Part shown: positions 1 through 12,180 of the stretch, piece by piece
Layout of the letters: the number at the start of each line of letters is the position of its first letter
Position numbering within the stretch: the first letter of the stretch is position 1
Origin: Lasiodiplodia sp. COLG20
Lineage: Eukaryota; Ascomycota; Dothideomycetes; Botryosphaeriales; Botryosphaeriaceae
Direction of reading: 5' to 3'
Assembly: GCA_009801085.1 (NCBI GenBank)
Contig: VNWV01000002.1
Span: forward strand, 3,596,001 to 3,660,000
Length of the DNA: 64,000 bases
Notes under the pieces: model-generated
Database searches by the model: none
What the model saw: the letters and a program-made list of their open reading frames with translations, nothing else
Told to the model about the DNA's origin: nothing
Translations under genes and position numbers: made by a program

Positions 1-128
1 CTGCGTCCGGTCAAGATAAGGTGGAAACACCGGGCGCTGCATGCGTGCTCGAGACTTCCGAACTAGTAGAGTGCGTGGCAAACCAATGTCTAACACGTGG
101 TTTTCTATGGAGACTGTGACAGATGCGT
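1..128. other. Left edge, 3' flank of BTN1
   Basis: Short flank downstream of the BTN1 stop codon. I see no convincing gene. Short open frames here are antisense or trailing shadows of the battenin gene. Confidence 0.5.
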
Positions 129-1644
129 TCAAGTCCTCCGGCAGTAATCCCTCCCATGTGCAACCTGCCACTCACACAGCCACACCTCAAACGCCATGCC
201 CAGAAACCCTGCTGCACAGATGCCCGCCGAGTCGCTGACGCTCGTCGCACTGAGACTGAACTCGCGTTCTGCTTTGGGCACGTTGTCTGTGATCTCGGCA
301 AAGGTGCTCACGTAAACCAACCCGCCCAGTAAGCCCTCCCAGAAGACAATCAAGAAAATGATCCAGACGGACGGGATAAAGTCCCAGATGGCATGTGCCG
401 TCAACAATACCAAATTGGCGATCTGCAGAAAAGAAGGGAGGTAGAGGTGGTGGATGCGGAAAAAGGGCGTCGAACTTCGGGAGATGAAAACGCCCACTTG
501 GTAGATTGCGTTATATGTTGGATAGAAGGCGCGGTACTCGGAGAAAGGGCTCGATGAAAGCGGGAATAGGAGAGTTGGCGCAACGCCCTGGTTGATTGTG
601 TATTCGGCGATGTAGACAAGGAGAAGAGGGAGCATGCTGTGTTGCGTGGGGCTGCATCAGCAAGGGAAAACCTTGGCTTACCCGTAAAGTACAAAAAGTC
701 ACAGTTCGCATAGGCACAGTGATACAGGCATAACAACGAAGGAGAAAAAAGAACTTACTAGGGGATGACCAGATGCCTAGCGCGGTTCAGGTTAGCCTGT
801 AAGCTCCTCCAGACCTTGCTCCTTCGGGACTGGAGGGAGGTGAAGCTTCGCCCGGAAGCCGACATCATGGATGCACTCAGAAGGCCATCGCCGTCTTCAA
901 GCGGATCCTGAAGGTCATCCTCTGCGTCTTCATCGCCTCCCAGCTGTTCGTATTCAGCCTGTCTGGCAGCGGATTGCAACGGGCCTCTGGGCAAAATCAA
1001 GAAAAAACTGGCAAGCATGATCACGGGCAAAAACGAAAACGCGAGCAGACTGGTGCGCACGCTCAGGCCAATAGTGGTGGTGGCGAGCACGTACGCGCCA
1101 GCGCCCACAAGGCCGGCACCTCCGGTTCCACTGCCCCAAGCAGCCAGGCTGAAGTGGCCGTAGAAGTGTGTCAACCCCAGGAAACTCAACTCGCCGCCGC
1201 CAGAGCTCAGACTCGCAAAGATGATGCCCAACATTCGTATGCCAATAGCGCCGCCGTCCCGGGTTGCAGGCGTGAGGGCGATCAACAGCATGCCCGCCGT
1301 GGAGAGGCCTACAAAGACAAAAATGCGGACCGAGTATGGGACTTGGTGGATGAAGTAGGGCGCGATCAGCTTGGTGATGAAAGACGGGATGACGTCGGCG
1401 AGCAGGACGACACCCTTCGGAACGGCAGGCCCGACCAGGTCAACGGCCGCCGAGAGGATGATCACGTAAAGAACATTGTTGATTAGGCCTGCAGAGTCAG
1501 CTAGCGCTGGGCGCGGGTTTGGCAGCGGATGCGCGGCATACCGAAGAGCCAGAAGGCGGCACAGACACGTGGATCGGCGCCCTCGAAGACGGACTTGAAT
1601 TTCGCCTTGTACACGGCCCATGACGCAGCTGGGGTGCCGGGCAT
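129..1644 (-). CDS. BTN1: Battenin (CLN3/Btn1 family) vacuolar membrane protein
   Basis: CLN3-family proteins are multispanning lysosome/vacuole membrane proteins linked to vacuolar pH and basic amino acid balance. Three exons on the minus strand: 1644-1542, 1488-759 and 636-129. The introns are 53 and 122 nt with GTATGC and GTAAGT donors. Joined length is 1341 nt, 446 residues, close to the family's usual size. Hallmarks are [19 protein letters not shown] across the first junction, a hydrophobic core with TMs, an acidic loop (EDAEDD), then [12 protein letters not shown] and [12 protein letters not shown] in the last exon, both typical of CLN3. An in-frame ATG three codons upstream (1653) could also start the protein. 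The gene is divergent from RXT3. The C-terminal tail after the last TM is not obviously conserved. Family assignment is strong; exact start is less sure. Confidence 0.93.
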
Positions 1645-1653
1645 GGGGAGCAT

Positions 1654-2328
1654 TTGATGCGGTGAGATGTTTCGAGTACCTGGTTGGGCCTGAGTGCTAG
1701 TTCATCTGCGTCCGGAAATGGTGCGACTGTGGGAGCGAAAGGTGAAGCGTGTGGCTAGCTTTTTATGGGGGACGCTATGGGGAAGTTGTTTTGTTATCGG
1801 GGCTGACCGCCTGAGTCGCGGTGTGCGGGCCACGCGCCGCGTCGCGCACTTCAGCGGGCGCCGGTGAAGAAGCGTGCGGCGATCCGGCTGGCGCTTGCGC
1901 TCGTAGCAGAACGTTGTGCAGAGGCGTGCCTGGGCCGGCGGGCGAAGGCAGCGGGCACAATGCCGGGCGCGATCAACAGGCACAGGGACCAGGGGCGACG
2001 TCCATGTCACAAACAAATGGAGAGACCTGCGTTGCTCTGGCGCGGGCGGCTTCGCCCAGCATGCACCAGCGGGTCAGCCAGGGTGTGGGGAACACGGACC
2101 CATCCCAAGCGTTTACTACCTAGCGGCTGCCCTGCAAAGCTCTCTCCTCAGGAAGCGCGCCCACACTGCTGCGTCAACCCCAAACCACAACCCAACACCC
2201 GCCCGGCCGCGAGCCTGCGACTGCCGCCCCACGTGTTGTTTGCTGCCGCGATGCAGCACGCCTTCCGTTGAGCGAACGTATACGTCCTCGCGCCACGCCC
2301 ACCGCCCAGCTCCACCGCCTAGCTCATA
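1654..2328. other. Divergent intergenic region BTN1/RXT3
   Basis: 675 bp between two divergent start codons, so it should hold both promoters. It is GC-rich and reads open in several overlapping frames on both strands, none with recognisable protein content. I see no clear TATA box. Confidence 0.5.
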
Positions 2329-5300
2329 ATGGACGCGCGACAGCCAGGTCCTCCGCAGCGGCCACAACTCATCCAAAACCCGAACCACCACCCGACCACC
2401 ACCTCCGCACCGTCGACGCATCCCTCGTATTCCCAGTATCAGCCGCCGCAGGCGTCGCAGCCGCCCATCCACTCACCCTTCTCCGACCCGTTCCAGCGCC
2501 ACGACCCGTTCATGCCGCCCGCGACGCAGCGCAGAGGAAGCTACGGCATGTCGGGCAGAGATAGTGCAGGAGGCGGATGGAGGAGCAACAACGGTACGGT
2601 TCCTTGAATTTTTTTTAGACTCTGGGGTGGACACAACACGCACGAAACCCGCGCCGCCGCGGGAGTGCCGGGGTGCACCAGGCCTCGGCTCGAGCCCAGC
2701 AGACTCGGAATCGACAATGGGACGTCTGTCGTCGTGTTTGGGCCAGAGAAGTCTGAACATGAGCCGCCAAGCATCGCGAGAAATGCCTTGCGGCGGCCCG
2801 ACGCGCCTCAAACGTTCCAACAGACAGCTCATTTCGGCTCTGAGGTCGCGTGGTGCTAGGCTGCAGCTTGCGCTGGCACGGAGCTCCACTGCATGCACGC
2901 CGCGGTGGGTGATTCTCACTGCTGCAAGCACTGGGCCCCAGCTGTTTGCGCACGCCCCTGGCTTCCCCGCTCTGCCGCCGCCCAGCACGCCGCACAATGC
3001 AGACATTGGCCGTCTGCACGCACCTGTCGGACCCGGTCGAGGGCGCTGTAGAGTCAGTGGCGGCGATTTTGGCGCTGCGAGCAGCGTGCGTAGCTGGCTC
3101 GCTCCTGTGCTCCCACACCCGCGGGCGCGGCACGCTAGGCCCTGACCCCTGCGCACGCTAGGCATGCTTCCGCCGGATGAGATCTCGCGCTAAGTTCGGA
3201 CGCAACAGGAACGCCCCACGCCCACGACGCCCAAATCCAGCATCAACAGAGTGCTCAGCAGCCACCACAGCCCTCGTCGACAGCTGCCAGCTCTACACGC
3301 CCCCATCAAAACTCTGCACCGCCGCCCCCGCCGCCCAATCTCAGTCAAGGCCCCAATGGCTCCGGGCACGTCCCCTACACCTTCGACTCCCAGCGGCGGC
3401 GATCGCTTGGCGGCGGCAGTCCTCCGCAATATTATGCTGGTAGGTGTCCTGTCGCACAGCCCCTGATCCGCACCAGCTCCTCGACTCGATGTTGATCCTC
3501 ACCCAGCAGTAGCACGTGATCCGCCTCCACCGCCCCCCTCCTTCAGCAATCGGCATATGCCGCCACCCTCATCTCCTCAGCAAAGCAGTCCTTTGCCGCA
3601 CTATGCTTCGCAGCGAGGGCCCCCTCCGCCGTCCTTCCACACCGGCCGTGATTTGCCCGGCCTGGTGGGACCCCCGCGGCCCAGCAGCAATATGTCCATC
3701 TCCTCCCTAATGGGCGGCTTTGAGTCAGCCGCTGCGTCACGCCAGTCGCAATCACAATACTCTCCTCCAACTTCCGCCACTGCACCTTCTCCGAGCCTGA
3801 ATTCCATGCACCCGCCTTCACCTCGCAGAAGCCTCGTCGGCGCCAGAATGGATTATTCCCAGTATCGCCGCCCGGAGACCCCGGACCAGTATCCCCCAGC
3901 CAGCAGGCCTTCGGATCGCCCTGTTTATGCCTCCGGTTCCCCTCCTCGCTCGTTTGCCGGGCCACCAACAGCGTCTCCTGAACTCCAACGCCAAGGGTTG
4001 CCTCCATCGTCACAGCCTTACAAACCAGCACCGTTACAGACAGGCGGCCCTTACCACCATCAGCCATCCCGGAGCGAGCCGAACAGTGCAGATCCTCGTC
4101 CAGGCGCCTCTTCTGCACCGCCAAGGCCCAACAGCCAACCCAGCCACCCTCCCCCCACCCCCCAAGGCGAACCTAGGGATGCATATGATCCGGCTGCCGC
4201 TAGAAGAACCTTTTTTGGACAGCCTGAGGACGACCGACGAGCCCCTCAAGAGCATGCGTATCACGCACGGCATGCAAGCCTAAATGCTGGTGACACTTCC
4301 CGACTGGACACTGGTGGAAGGGAGCGGCCTTCGACAGTGCAACCTCTATCCCATTCGCTTTTCGATGCCCCCGATAGACAACGGAATAGCATCGGACAGG
4401 CTCAGCCAACCGGCGGTCAGCCACCAAGGAGCTTATTCTGGCACCCGCAGCCCAGGTCACATGCTGCGGGGGAGACCGCACAGCATCCTGTGGAGGAGCA
4501 TCGGGATCTGTTCCAGCACGGAGCTCGTAGCACACCCGGCGCTGCTTCGGGCCCGATGATGGGCTTCAACAGGGGAGCAACGGGGGTCCATGTCTCGGCG
4601 GCTGACAATCACCAGAGATATACTCTTGGTCATGATCCGGCCAGGCGTGTAGCGGAACAGTATCAAAGCCCACCGACGTCAGACCCGAGCAGCATGGATC
4701 GGAGAAGACCCGACCAGATTAGCCAACAGCAGGGTCACAATGGCTACGCACCAAGGTCGTCGTCCTACGAGTACCATCCGAAGCCGCAGGGCGAGGAGAT
4801 GCAGAAGTCTAGATCGTTCTTGGGTGTAAGCCCTGAGGCGAGACGTACTGGCCGTGCGTCGCCCCTGCCTCAGGCCGTGCAGGGTGCACAGGCTCAGCCA
4901 GTTGTCCATGGTGGAGATCCCACCATCAAGAACGAATTCGGACGCATGTTCTCGGGGTTGGGCAGTGGCTTAGTCAGTGCACCCCACGGGTCAGCCACAC
5001 CAACACGCGGCAGCCCCTTCCCTCAAAACCGAGATGCAATGAGCCATGGGGAGTCTGGTGAATTGGACCCTCTTGGTCGGACTGGTTCCCGTGGGGCGAG
5101 AAGAAGCCGCAAGGTGAAAGATGAAGATGGAAGGCTCGAAAGTGACAGTAATGATGGCAGGATAACTCCAAGTCTCACTGGCCAGAGGAACACGAAGCGT
5201 CCGAAGCATAACCACCCAGGCCATCACCATCACCACTTGTACAGCCACCAGTATGTCCCCTTGTGTTTGAAGAGAGAAATTGTAACTGACGTATTTGCAG

Positions 5301-6318
5301 TCACCATCACCGTCCTGAGGAGGAGCAGACTATGGTAGTGGTACACCAGCAGGCGAGCACCACACCCACGTCTTTCAGCAAAGTAAATGGGGCTCAAGGC
5401 CCGAGCATGCCGCCCATTGTGCCACCAACACATCACCATCACCACCACCATCATGCTCCTCATCCTCCACACCATCACCATCATCACCATCACGCCCAAA
5501 GAGTAGCCAGCAATCTCCCACCGGTCCCGGCAACGAAGCCGATCATTGAGATCAACAGTCAAGCCGTCCTCGAGAAGGTCAAGGATTTACCTCGCTACCA
5601 CCTAGGCAGCGTTGTGTATGAAGCAACCACGGCACCACCGCCATCCAAGAATACCAGCATTGACGATCGATATGGGTTCCGCTCGATTCCCTCAGCGCTA
5701 CCTAACTATTCCGGCAGAGAAAACTGCACTCTGACCGTCCGTATTCCGCGGTACTACTTGAGCGAGCGGCAGCGAGACGTGATAGTGATGAGTCGGCAAC
5801 TGTGGGGGTCAGAGATCTACACGCATGACTCGGATGTGGTTGCTGCAGCAATTCATTCGGGCTGGATTCGTGGTGCTTGGCCTGAGGATGTCGATGTGAA
5901 CATGCTCGATCCGCGCATCAACGGTGGTAGCGAGGCGCCACCTGAAGTCGAACCGTCTCAAGTTATAACGTCGAAACCATCTCATCCAGCGCCTCCACCA
6001 GCCGGATACGACGCGCACGTGACGGTCACAATTCTTCCATGCCTCACTGAGTACAAGGGGAGCGTATGTTACGGCATCAAGAGCCACACACGGAGGCGGC
6101 ACGAAGGCTACAGCTACAAGATCGAAAAAGTGGAATGGGTGGATGACGAAACAACGAGGAGAGGTGAAGAACGCAACGGGGCAGCAAGAAGAGAAAGGCT
6201 GGCGGCTGCCCAGAGTTTGGTGGCGCTGCTGACCAGTGGTGGAGGGAAGCACAGTAACGGGACCGACGGCGATGTTTCTCAAGGGATGAGGATGGGCCAC
6301 GCGCAGGCGGTTGCCTGA
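2329..6318 (+). CDS. RXT3: Rxt3-type subunit of the Rpd3L/Sin3 histone deacetylase complex
   Basis: Rxt3 is a subunit of the large Rpd3 histone deacetylase complex, acting in the nucleus in transcriptional repression. Four exons: 2329-2593, 3209-3439, 3510-5250, 5301-6318; joined 3255 nt, 1084 residues. Introns are 615, 70 and 50 nt. The first 830 residues are Pro/Gln/Ser-rich and disordered, with poly-His tracts around 5220-5500. The Rxt3 domain lies near residues 840-1030: RYHLGSVVYE, then LTVRIPRYYL, LWGSEIYTHDSDVVAAAIHSG and a C-terminal segment with KIEKVEWVDD. The start is the first ATG that links in frame through all junctions. Exon 2 is low complexity (Gln/Pro-rich), so its borders rest on splice sites and phase only. 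The protein is longer than the yeast one, as common in filamentous fungi. Confidence 0.88.
2594..3208 (+). other. Unusually long first intron of RXT3 (615 nt)
   Basis: Donor GGTACG at 2593/2594 and acceptor CAACAG at 3208, with a CTAAG branch-like motif shortly before. Most introns in the window are near 50 nt. The intron is GC-rich and carries a long open frame on the plus strand (2564-3145) without recognisable content. An extra exon or an internal promoter cannot be excluded. Confidence 0.6.
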
Positions 6319-8531
6319 AGGAGGGGCAGGCCAGGGTATTTACGACAAAAAGTAGCGATTGTTCAACACAGGGGCGTTGGCTGAAACGTGCGATGTGTTT
6401 TCATCGCTTGGACGAGTTCATGACAACGGCAAAAGCCACGGCCAAAGGTAATGGTATTGCTTAGTATCTTCTTCAGGCGCGAGTCAGGCAGATCCACGAT
6501 GTATGATGCGTATTGGTCTTTCTTCTCTTACTTTTTCTTTTTTTAGTTCCTTGGTGGGTAGTCTAGCAGTTGCTAGCTGATTTGCTTCTTCCGCGCGTGC
6601 CACAAGCAAGGCATTCTGTAAATAGCATAGCTAAATACCCAAGAACTCTGAGCCGACCATTGAGGTGGCGAACAACGCGTGATGGGAATAGAGCGGTGCA
6701 GTTTGTTGGGAACGTTGCGAGCATCGCACAAAAATGTTCAGGCTGACGTCTGGTTGTGACACGCGCGGCCATCGTGTCGCTCCCATTGGCTGGGGTGCCT
6801 GGCCTTCTGCAAGCTTGATACGTCGTGCTGGCTGGGCGATAAGAGAGGGCGGAAGCGAGGAGAAGCGCAGCGTGGTCGTCCACATGTTTACTGGGTTGCG
6901 CAATGCGTCAGAGCGATTTGCCAGGTTAATTTTCTCCAGATAACCCGCCGACAACCACCCTCCAGCCTCCAGCCCGCACGACGAACTTCCCTCACCTCTC
7001 GACGGCAACGAACACGCATCTCCCTGGTTTCGACGGCGGCGGCACCCTGCTAGCACCTGCAAGACATAACGGAGAGGAAAAGGCGGTGGACAGGGCGTTG
7101 AGTTGTCCCGTTCTCCCGCAGCAGCCAGCCCCTATCTCCAACGCGTCTGGGCCCAGGCCGTCCCCGCGTGCTGACCTGAGAGGAAGCGGCAGTCACGGCA
7201 TCACTTGCCCAGGCACGGCTGGAAACAGAAGCCGGCGCGTCAGGCGGAAGAGCAGGCGCGGAAGGGACGACACGAGCCGGTCAGCCAGGCACCGTCCGGC
7301 GGGAGGAGGAGCTTTGACCCGCCTTTTTCAGCCCTGTACGAGCACATTGGGCCGACACGAACGGAAAACGAGTTGCGCTGGGCGGAAAAAGTCCTAAGCG
7401 TTGGAGAAGATGACAGTCGCAACGACACGGCCGGGCAGCCGCGGGTATTCGGGGGTGATCAACTACAGCATCAGCATGGTGAGTGCTTTCCAGTGACTAT
7501 TTTCGTATGCGGCCTGGGACGAGATCGCCGGATTGTGGACTGCTCCCTCGAGCGGCCGGAAGCGTCAGGGTGCGGTGGGCTGCTCTGCACTTGGGCTGGC
7601 CCGCGGACCCGAGAATCGGCGAACTATGGCCGGGCGCGCGGGCGCGCAGCTGGTCGATCAAAGCTTGCGAGGCACACGACACGCCGGAAAGAAAAAATAT
7701 CGACAGTCGACCATGAGGCCTGGCCAAGGGGCAGCATCAGTCCCACAGAAATGATGCAGCGCGCTAGGGCGCCCCCACCGCAACTCCAGCCCGTGCCAGC
7801 GTCGAGAGCACCACGGGAAGGGTCCAGGAACTCTGCGACATCGCCCGGCCTGCGTCACCACACCCCGCTGAGTCAGCCGCGGCAGGCGCGTGTCGCCGCA
7901 CCGGGCCAGCGAGCGGTGCGGCTGTGGACCGGGGATGCGGGGGCCGGGGGCAGCAGGCGGTCGGGCGGATATGCAGCGGTTTGCAGGTGGTGAGCGTGAG
8001 CATGTGGAAGGGACGATCAAGCCCACGCGCGCGAGTCTCCGCCCGCCGCTCCTTGTAATGCCGAGCTAGATCGATCTTCCACCAACGCCGTCACCAGCTC
8101 CACGCAGAAGCGCTCCTCGTCCGCCCGCCCTCTCCTTCTCTCCACCTCGCCTCTCCCGCCTACCGCCTTTCACGATCGCGCCTGCTCCCCGCGCTGCCAG
8201 CCCCGCCGCCACCGCCGCAGCCCCCAGCCAGTCGACGCAAGCCGCTGCCAGACGGCCGCAATCCCGCTTGATCCACGTCTCTAGAGCGCAGCGCACGCCT
8301 CAATTGAGCCTCGTGAGCGTCTCGGGTCGAGCAGCTGCCCTACGCACCCCAGGACCATCAGCCGCACCCAGCTCGGCCCGCCGCACCTCTCCTTTCGCCG
8401 TCTCCTGATTACACATCGACCCGCCGCTCTCTCCTCGCCGCCGCGCCTTCTTAAGCTCGCTGCACCGCTGCCTTCTTCTGAATCCCTCGCACCTCTCGTC
8501 CTTCTGCTTTCCGCCCCCCGCCCCGCCCACC
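6319..8531. other. Long intergenic region and leader upstream of the FBP26-like gene
   Basis: The first 250 bp are the likely RXT3 3' UTR. From about 6950 to 8000 the DNA is GC-rich and open in several frames, including a plus-strand frame at 7205-7993. It has no recognisable domain and its codon usage does not look like the neighbouring genes. From about 8050 to 8530 the plus strand is strongly pyrimidine-rich (runs of TCTCC and CCGCC), typical of a promoter/5' UTR of a well-expressed fungal gene. Confidence 0.5.
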
Positions 8532-10159
8532 ATGGCAGAGACAAACGGCGTCTTCAGACAAGAAATGCGCAGAGTGCCTCCGGGCGAATTCGCGCGCCCA
8601 AACAGAAAAACTAACGGCTATGGCGTCCAGGCCGAGGACACGAGAATCTGCGTCGTCATGGTCGGCCTGCCCGCGCGCGGCAAGAGCTTGATTGCCACCA
8701 AAGGTGAGTTCCTGGGGTCCGGAGACTGGAGAGCCTGGGGTCGCGGGGCTCTCGTGAGCCGGGTGGGGGAGGCGCTGGGGGTGGCATGAGGAATGTGGGG
8801 GCCTCAGCTCATGTCGCGAGACCTCTGGAGAACACTGGCTAACAGGGGCAATTGTCTTGCGAATTAGTCGTGCGATACCTCCACTGGCTCTCCATCGGCG
8901 CCAAGACGTTCAATGTCGGCCAGTACCGCCGCACCAACACGCCCACGCCCTCGGCCGACTTCTTCGACACGGGCAACCAGGAGGGCGAGCGCCTGCGCAA
9001 GGCCGCCGCCGAAGCCGCCGTCAATGACATGGTCAAGTGGTTCCGCGAGGGCCTGGGCGTCGTCGCCATCCTCGATGCCACCAACAGCACCAAGACCCGC
9101 CGCCGCTGGATCCAGGAGCGCTGTGATGCCGAGGGCATCCAGACGCTGTTTGTCGAGTCGAAATGCGACGACGAGGAGCTCATAATGCAGAACATCTTGG
9201 AGGTCAAGACGACGAGCCCGGACTACAAGGGCCAGGATCCCGAGCTTGCGGCCCAGGACTTCCGCAACCGCATCCGCAACTACGAGAAGGTCTACCAGAC
9301 GATCGACGAGGATGAGTACAGTCTGACCTACGTCAAGCTTATCGACGTCGGCAAGCAGGTCATCATCAACAAGATCCGGGATTACCTGCAGAGTCGTGTT
9401 GTGTACTACCTGATGAACCTCCACATCAAGCCGCGGTCCATCTGGCTCTCACGAGTATGTTATGCTCCGACTGGGGGCGTCCCTGCAATTTTTTTCTGAC
9501 ACCTTCTGCAGCACGGCGAGTCGAAGTATAACCTTTCCGGCAAGATTGGAGGTGACGCCGACATCTCGGAACGCGGTGAGCTGTACGCGCGGAAGCTACC
9601 TGAACTGGTCAAGCAATCGGTGGGCGATGGACGGAAGCTCACGGTCTGGACCTCAACACTAAAGCGTACTATCCAAACGGCCCGGTTCCTAGAGTTCGAG
9701 AAGCTGGAGTGGAAGGCACTAGACGAGCTCGACTCGGGCGTGTGCGACGGTCTTACGTACGCCGAGATCGAGGAACGGTATCCGGACGACTTCAAGCAGC
9801 GTGATGAGGACAAGTACAACTACCGCTATCTCGGCGGCGAAAGCTACCGCGATGTCGTCATCCGTCTCGAGCCCATCATCATGGAGCTGGAGCGCTCGGA
9901 GAACATTCTCATCGTCACCCACCAGGCCATCCTTCGCTGTATCTACGCGTACTTCATGAACGTTCCCCAGGAGCGTAGCCCGTGGATGGAGGTTCCGCTG
10001 CACACGCTCATCAAGCTTACGCCCAAGGCATACTCCACCCAGGAGGAGAGGCTCAAAGCGGATATCCCTGCCGTCAGCACCTTCAGATCGAAGGGTAGCA
10101 GCGCAAAGCATCAGGAGTCCCCTGATGTTCCCGAGGCCCCTGATGCGAATCACGCGTAA
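8532..10159 (+). CDS. FBP26: Bifunctional 6-phosphofructo-2-kinase / fructose-2,6-bisphosphatase
   Basis: Makes and removes fructose-2,6-bisphosphate, the cytosolic signal that sets glycolysis against gluconeogenesis. Exons 8532-8703, 8868-9454, 9512-10159 (introns 164 and 57 nt); joined 1407 nt, 468 residues. Kinase half: P-loop GLPARGKS (residues 45-52), NVGQYRR, FFDTGNQEG, ILDATNSTKTRR, FVESKCDDEE. Phosphatase half: RHGESKYNLSGKIGGD with nucleophile His254, which sits exactly at the second exon junction, then ALDELDSGVCDGLTY and VTHQAILRC. Both active sites look intact, so it should be bifunctional. The C-terminal part (YAYFMNVPQE, PLHTLIKL) closely resembles yeast Fbp26, which supports the symbol. 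The start has a good context after a CT-rich leader. Confidence 0.96.
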
Positions 10160-12129
10160 CGATGGTCGTTATTGGGCTCTGGATCCTTGGCGTTTTTCTG
10201 AGTATACAACACAACCCTCGGCTCCATGTCTCGGGAAGGCATGAGCTCCCTTTGTACAGTGCAAGGTTGGCCGTTTGTCCCTTCTCATATTTCCCGGTTA
10301 CCTGCTCTTTTTATTACGTTTTTCTCTTGGCATATACCGTCTTGATCGTTACGTTTTTAGAGGATCATCGATCGCAGCACATGCACACATGGAGCAGCAC
10401 TCTTTCTCAACCCAGATCAGACGTCTGGAGGCGTTCAAGTTTAATCGGAGGGCGATGTCACGCACCCCTCGACTCTCTTTTGGTCAGCATGTCGTAGGTG
10501 GGGTGCGCTTGGTGATGGGTGCAACAGGGATCATGGTAGCAGGGACGATTATGGATTTTGATGGATGGAAGGCTGGTTGGTCGGGTTTTGGTCGACTTTG
10601 CAGCATCACTGGAAGAGACAAAAAATTGCATGTGGCCGGTGCCCGAGGTTGCTTTTTACTCTCTTTCTGTTGGGGTAATGCGAGCTTGGGAAATTTATGG
10701 GATACTGTGTATGACAGGCAGGTAGGCAAACATTTCTTTTACGGCAAACGCACATCACTCTGATTGGCGCTTGTCGACGGCACGTCTTTCTCTATCCTTC
10801 TCCGGGAGTAGGAAACGGAGGGATCGTGTCCAATCAGATTGAAGGTTAACAAGAGGAATGTGGGAAGGATTACGGTTGCAAGAGCGGGGAAAGGCAGCTG
10901 GCGTGTCTCCTTGGTCATTACTCCATCATTACGTATTGCGTGCCACAGTCATGGAAGGCTTACTTGGGGGAGTTTTCTGAACATCTAATAGAGAAGAGAA
11001 GTAGATTCTTTTGTTGTCCTCTTTCTAGACATTTCCGTCTCTTCTACGCTAAGAAGTTAGTCTCCACGTGATTATAATCTTTTTTCATTTCAATTGTAAT
11101 ATCGCACTACTACTTTTTTTTTTACAGCTCGCTGCTATCGTTTAGTCTTGTTTGATCCCGATCACGACATTGAAGTGCGTGTGCACTATCGATACGCCAT
11201 GCATAGCCGACATCGGCGAACCCACAGTTGCCCCTCTCTTCCGAGCGGTTGGGGACACTTCTCTTTAAATTTTTTACGTGTCACCGTCACCGTCACCGCA
11301 CAGTAGCCATGGCAGTAGCCATGGCGGGAAAAACGGACTCGTCGGTCGTTGGCATGTGTCATGTATTACGTGATCGGCATCTGGATCGGGTTGAAGAAAC
11401 CGGGAACGCGGTCAGAAGCGAGGACATGGGTTGGAAAGAGCAGGGGGGAGAAGGGAAGGTGTGGGGACATGCTGTTGATGGTTGGCCGAGAGCAGTTCCC
11501 ACCGTCAAGGCGAGAATTTGGTGACGTCATCGTTCGTCGACTGCCATTTTGGGGTTGCTCGTCTGTGTTTAGCGAGGAATGATATGGTTGCCTTCCCATT
11601 CCACGTGCTCTCCTTACTGAGACGTACTACAGTATGCATCTGTTGCTAATTACAGCTTTTCATATTCTATATGAGAGGTGTGCATGATCAACATTCTTGT
11701 TAAAAAAGCAGCTAGTAATGGAAGCGATGCTACATCGTAGCAACCTGACGGCTTCCCTTCTCCCCTATAGAATCGGTTTTTAACTCGACATAGACAACCG
11801 TCAAGAGGACCAATAAACAGTCCTATCTTAAGCACCAATATAATGCCAGTTAATCCTTTCTATTCCCATACACATTAGCCACTTACCACCAAAAGGTGTT
11901 CTTAGATGTTGACTTTGAGATATATAATAAAGGTGGTATCGCCGCCGAGGCACCAACAAGCCAAAAAAGCATGTCACTGTCGTTGAGTATGCTCCCAGAG
12001 CGGCGCAGAGGGCTCTCGTAAAAAAACTCTTAAGAAATACGACCATGTGTCTACAGAGGGGTGCTGCAGCCGATGGCTGACGCATAGCGTAACTACGCCC
12101 CCAGCTTTGCCTTAGAAAATTAACATATG
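10160..12129. other. Gene-poor interval downstream of the FBP26-like gene
   Basis: The first few hundred bases are probably 3' UTR. The only longer frame (10275-10763, plus) starts inside that likely UTR and has no recognisable feature. The interval becomes AT-richer towards 12 kb. A perfect tandem pair of CAGTAGCCATGG lies at 11301-11324, next to three CACCGT units. I see no supported gene. Confidence 0.5.
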
Positions 12130-12180
12130 TGGGTAGTTGAAGCTATCATCCGGACGCGTATGTAGAATTTTTTGACATGG
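12130..12180 (+). repeat. Half copy of an inverted-repeat (MITE-like) element
   Basis: Positions 12130-12155 match the 26-bp terminal repeat of the foldback element at 24603-24690, beginning TGGGTAGTTGAAGC and ending TCCGGAC, with one difference from its left arm (A for G). Similarity continues through GTATGTAGA to about 12180 and then stops, with no right arm. On the other side, TTAGAAAATTAACATATG just upstream also matches the outer flank of that element's right arm. It is therefore a truncated copy. Confidence 0.7.

Noticed and set aside
7205..7993. 262-codon plus-strand frame upstream of the FBP26-like gene
   Set aside because: No recognisable content and lies in a GC-rich promoter-like region; a GTGAGT inside it was considered as a donor but no matching exon was found.
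10275..10763. 162-codon frame after the FBP26-like gene
   Set aside because: Starts within the probable 3' UTR; no motif.
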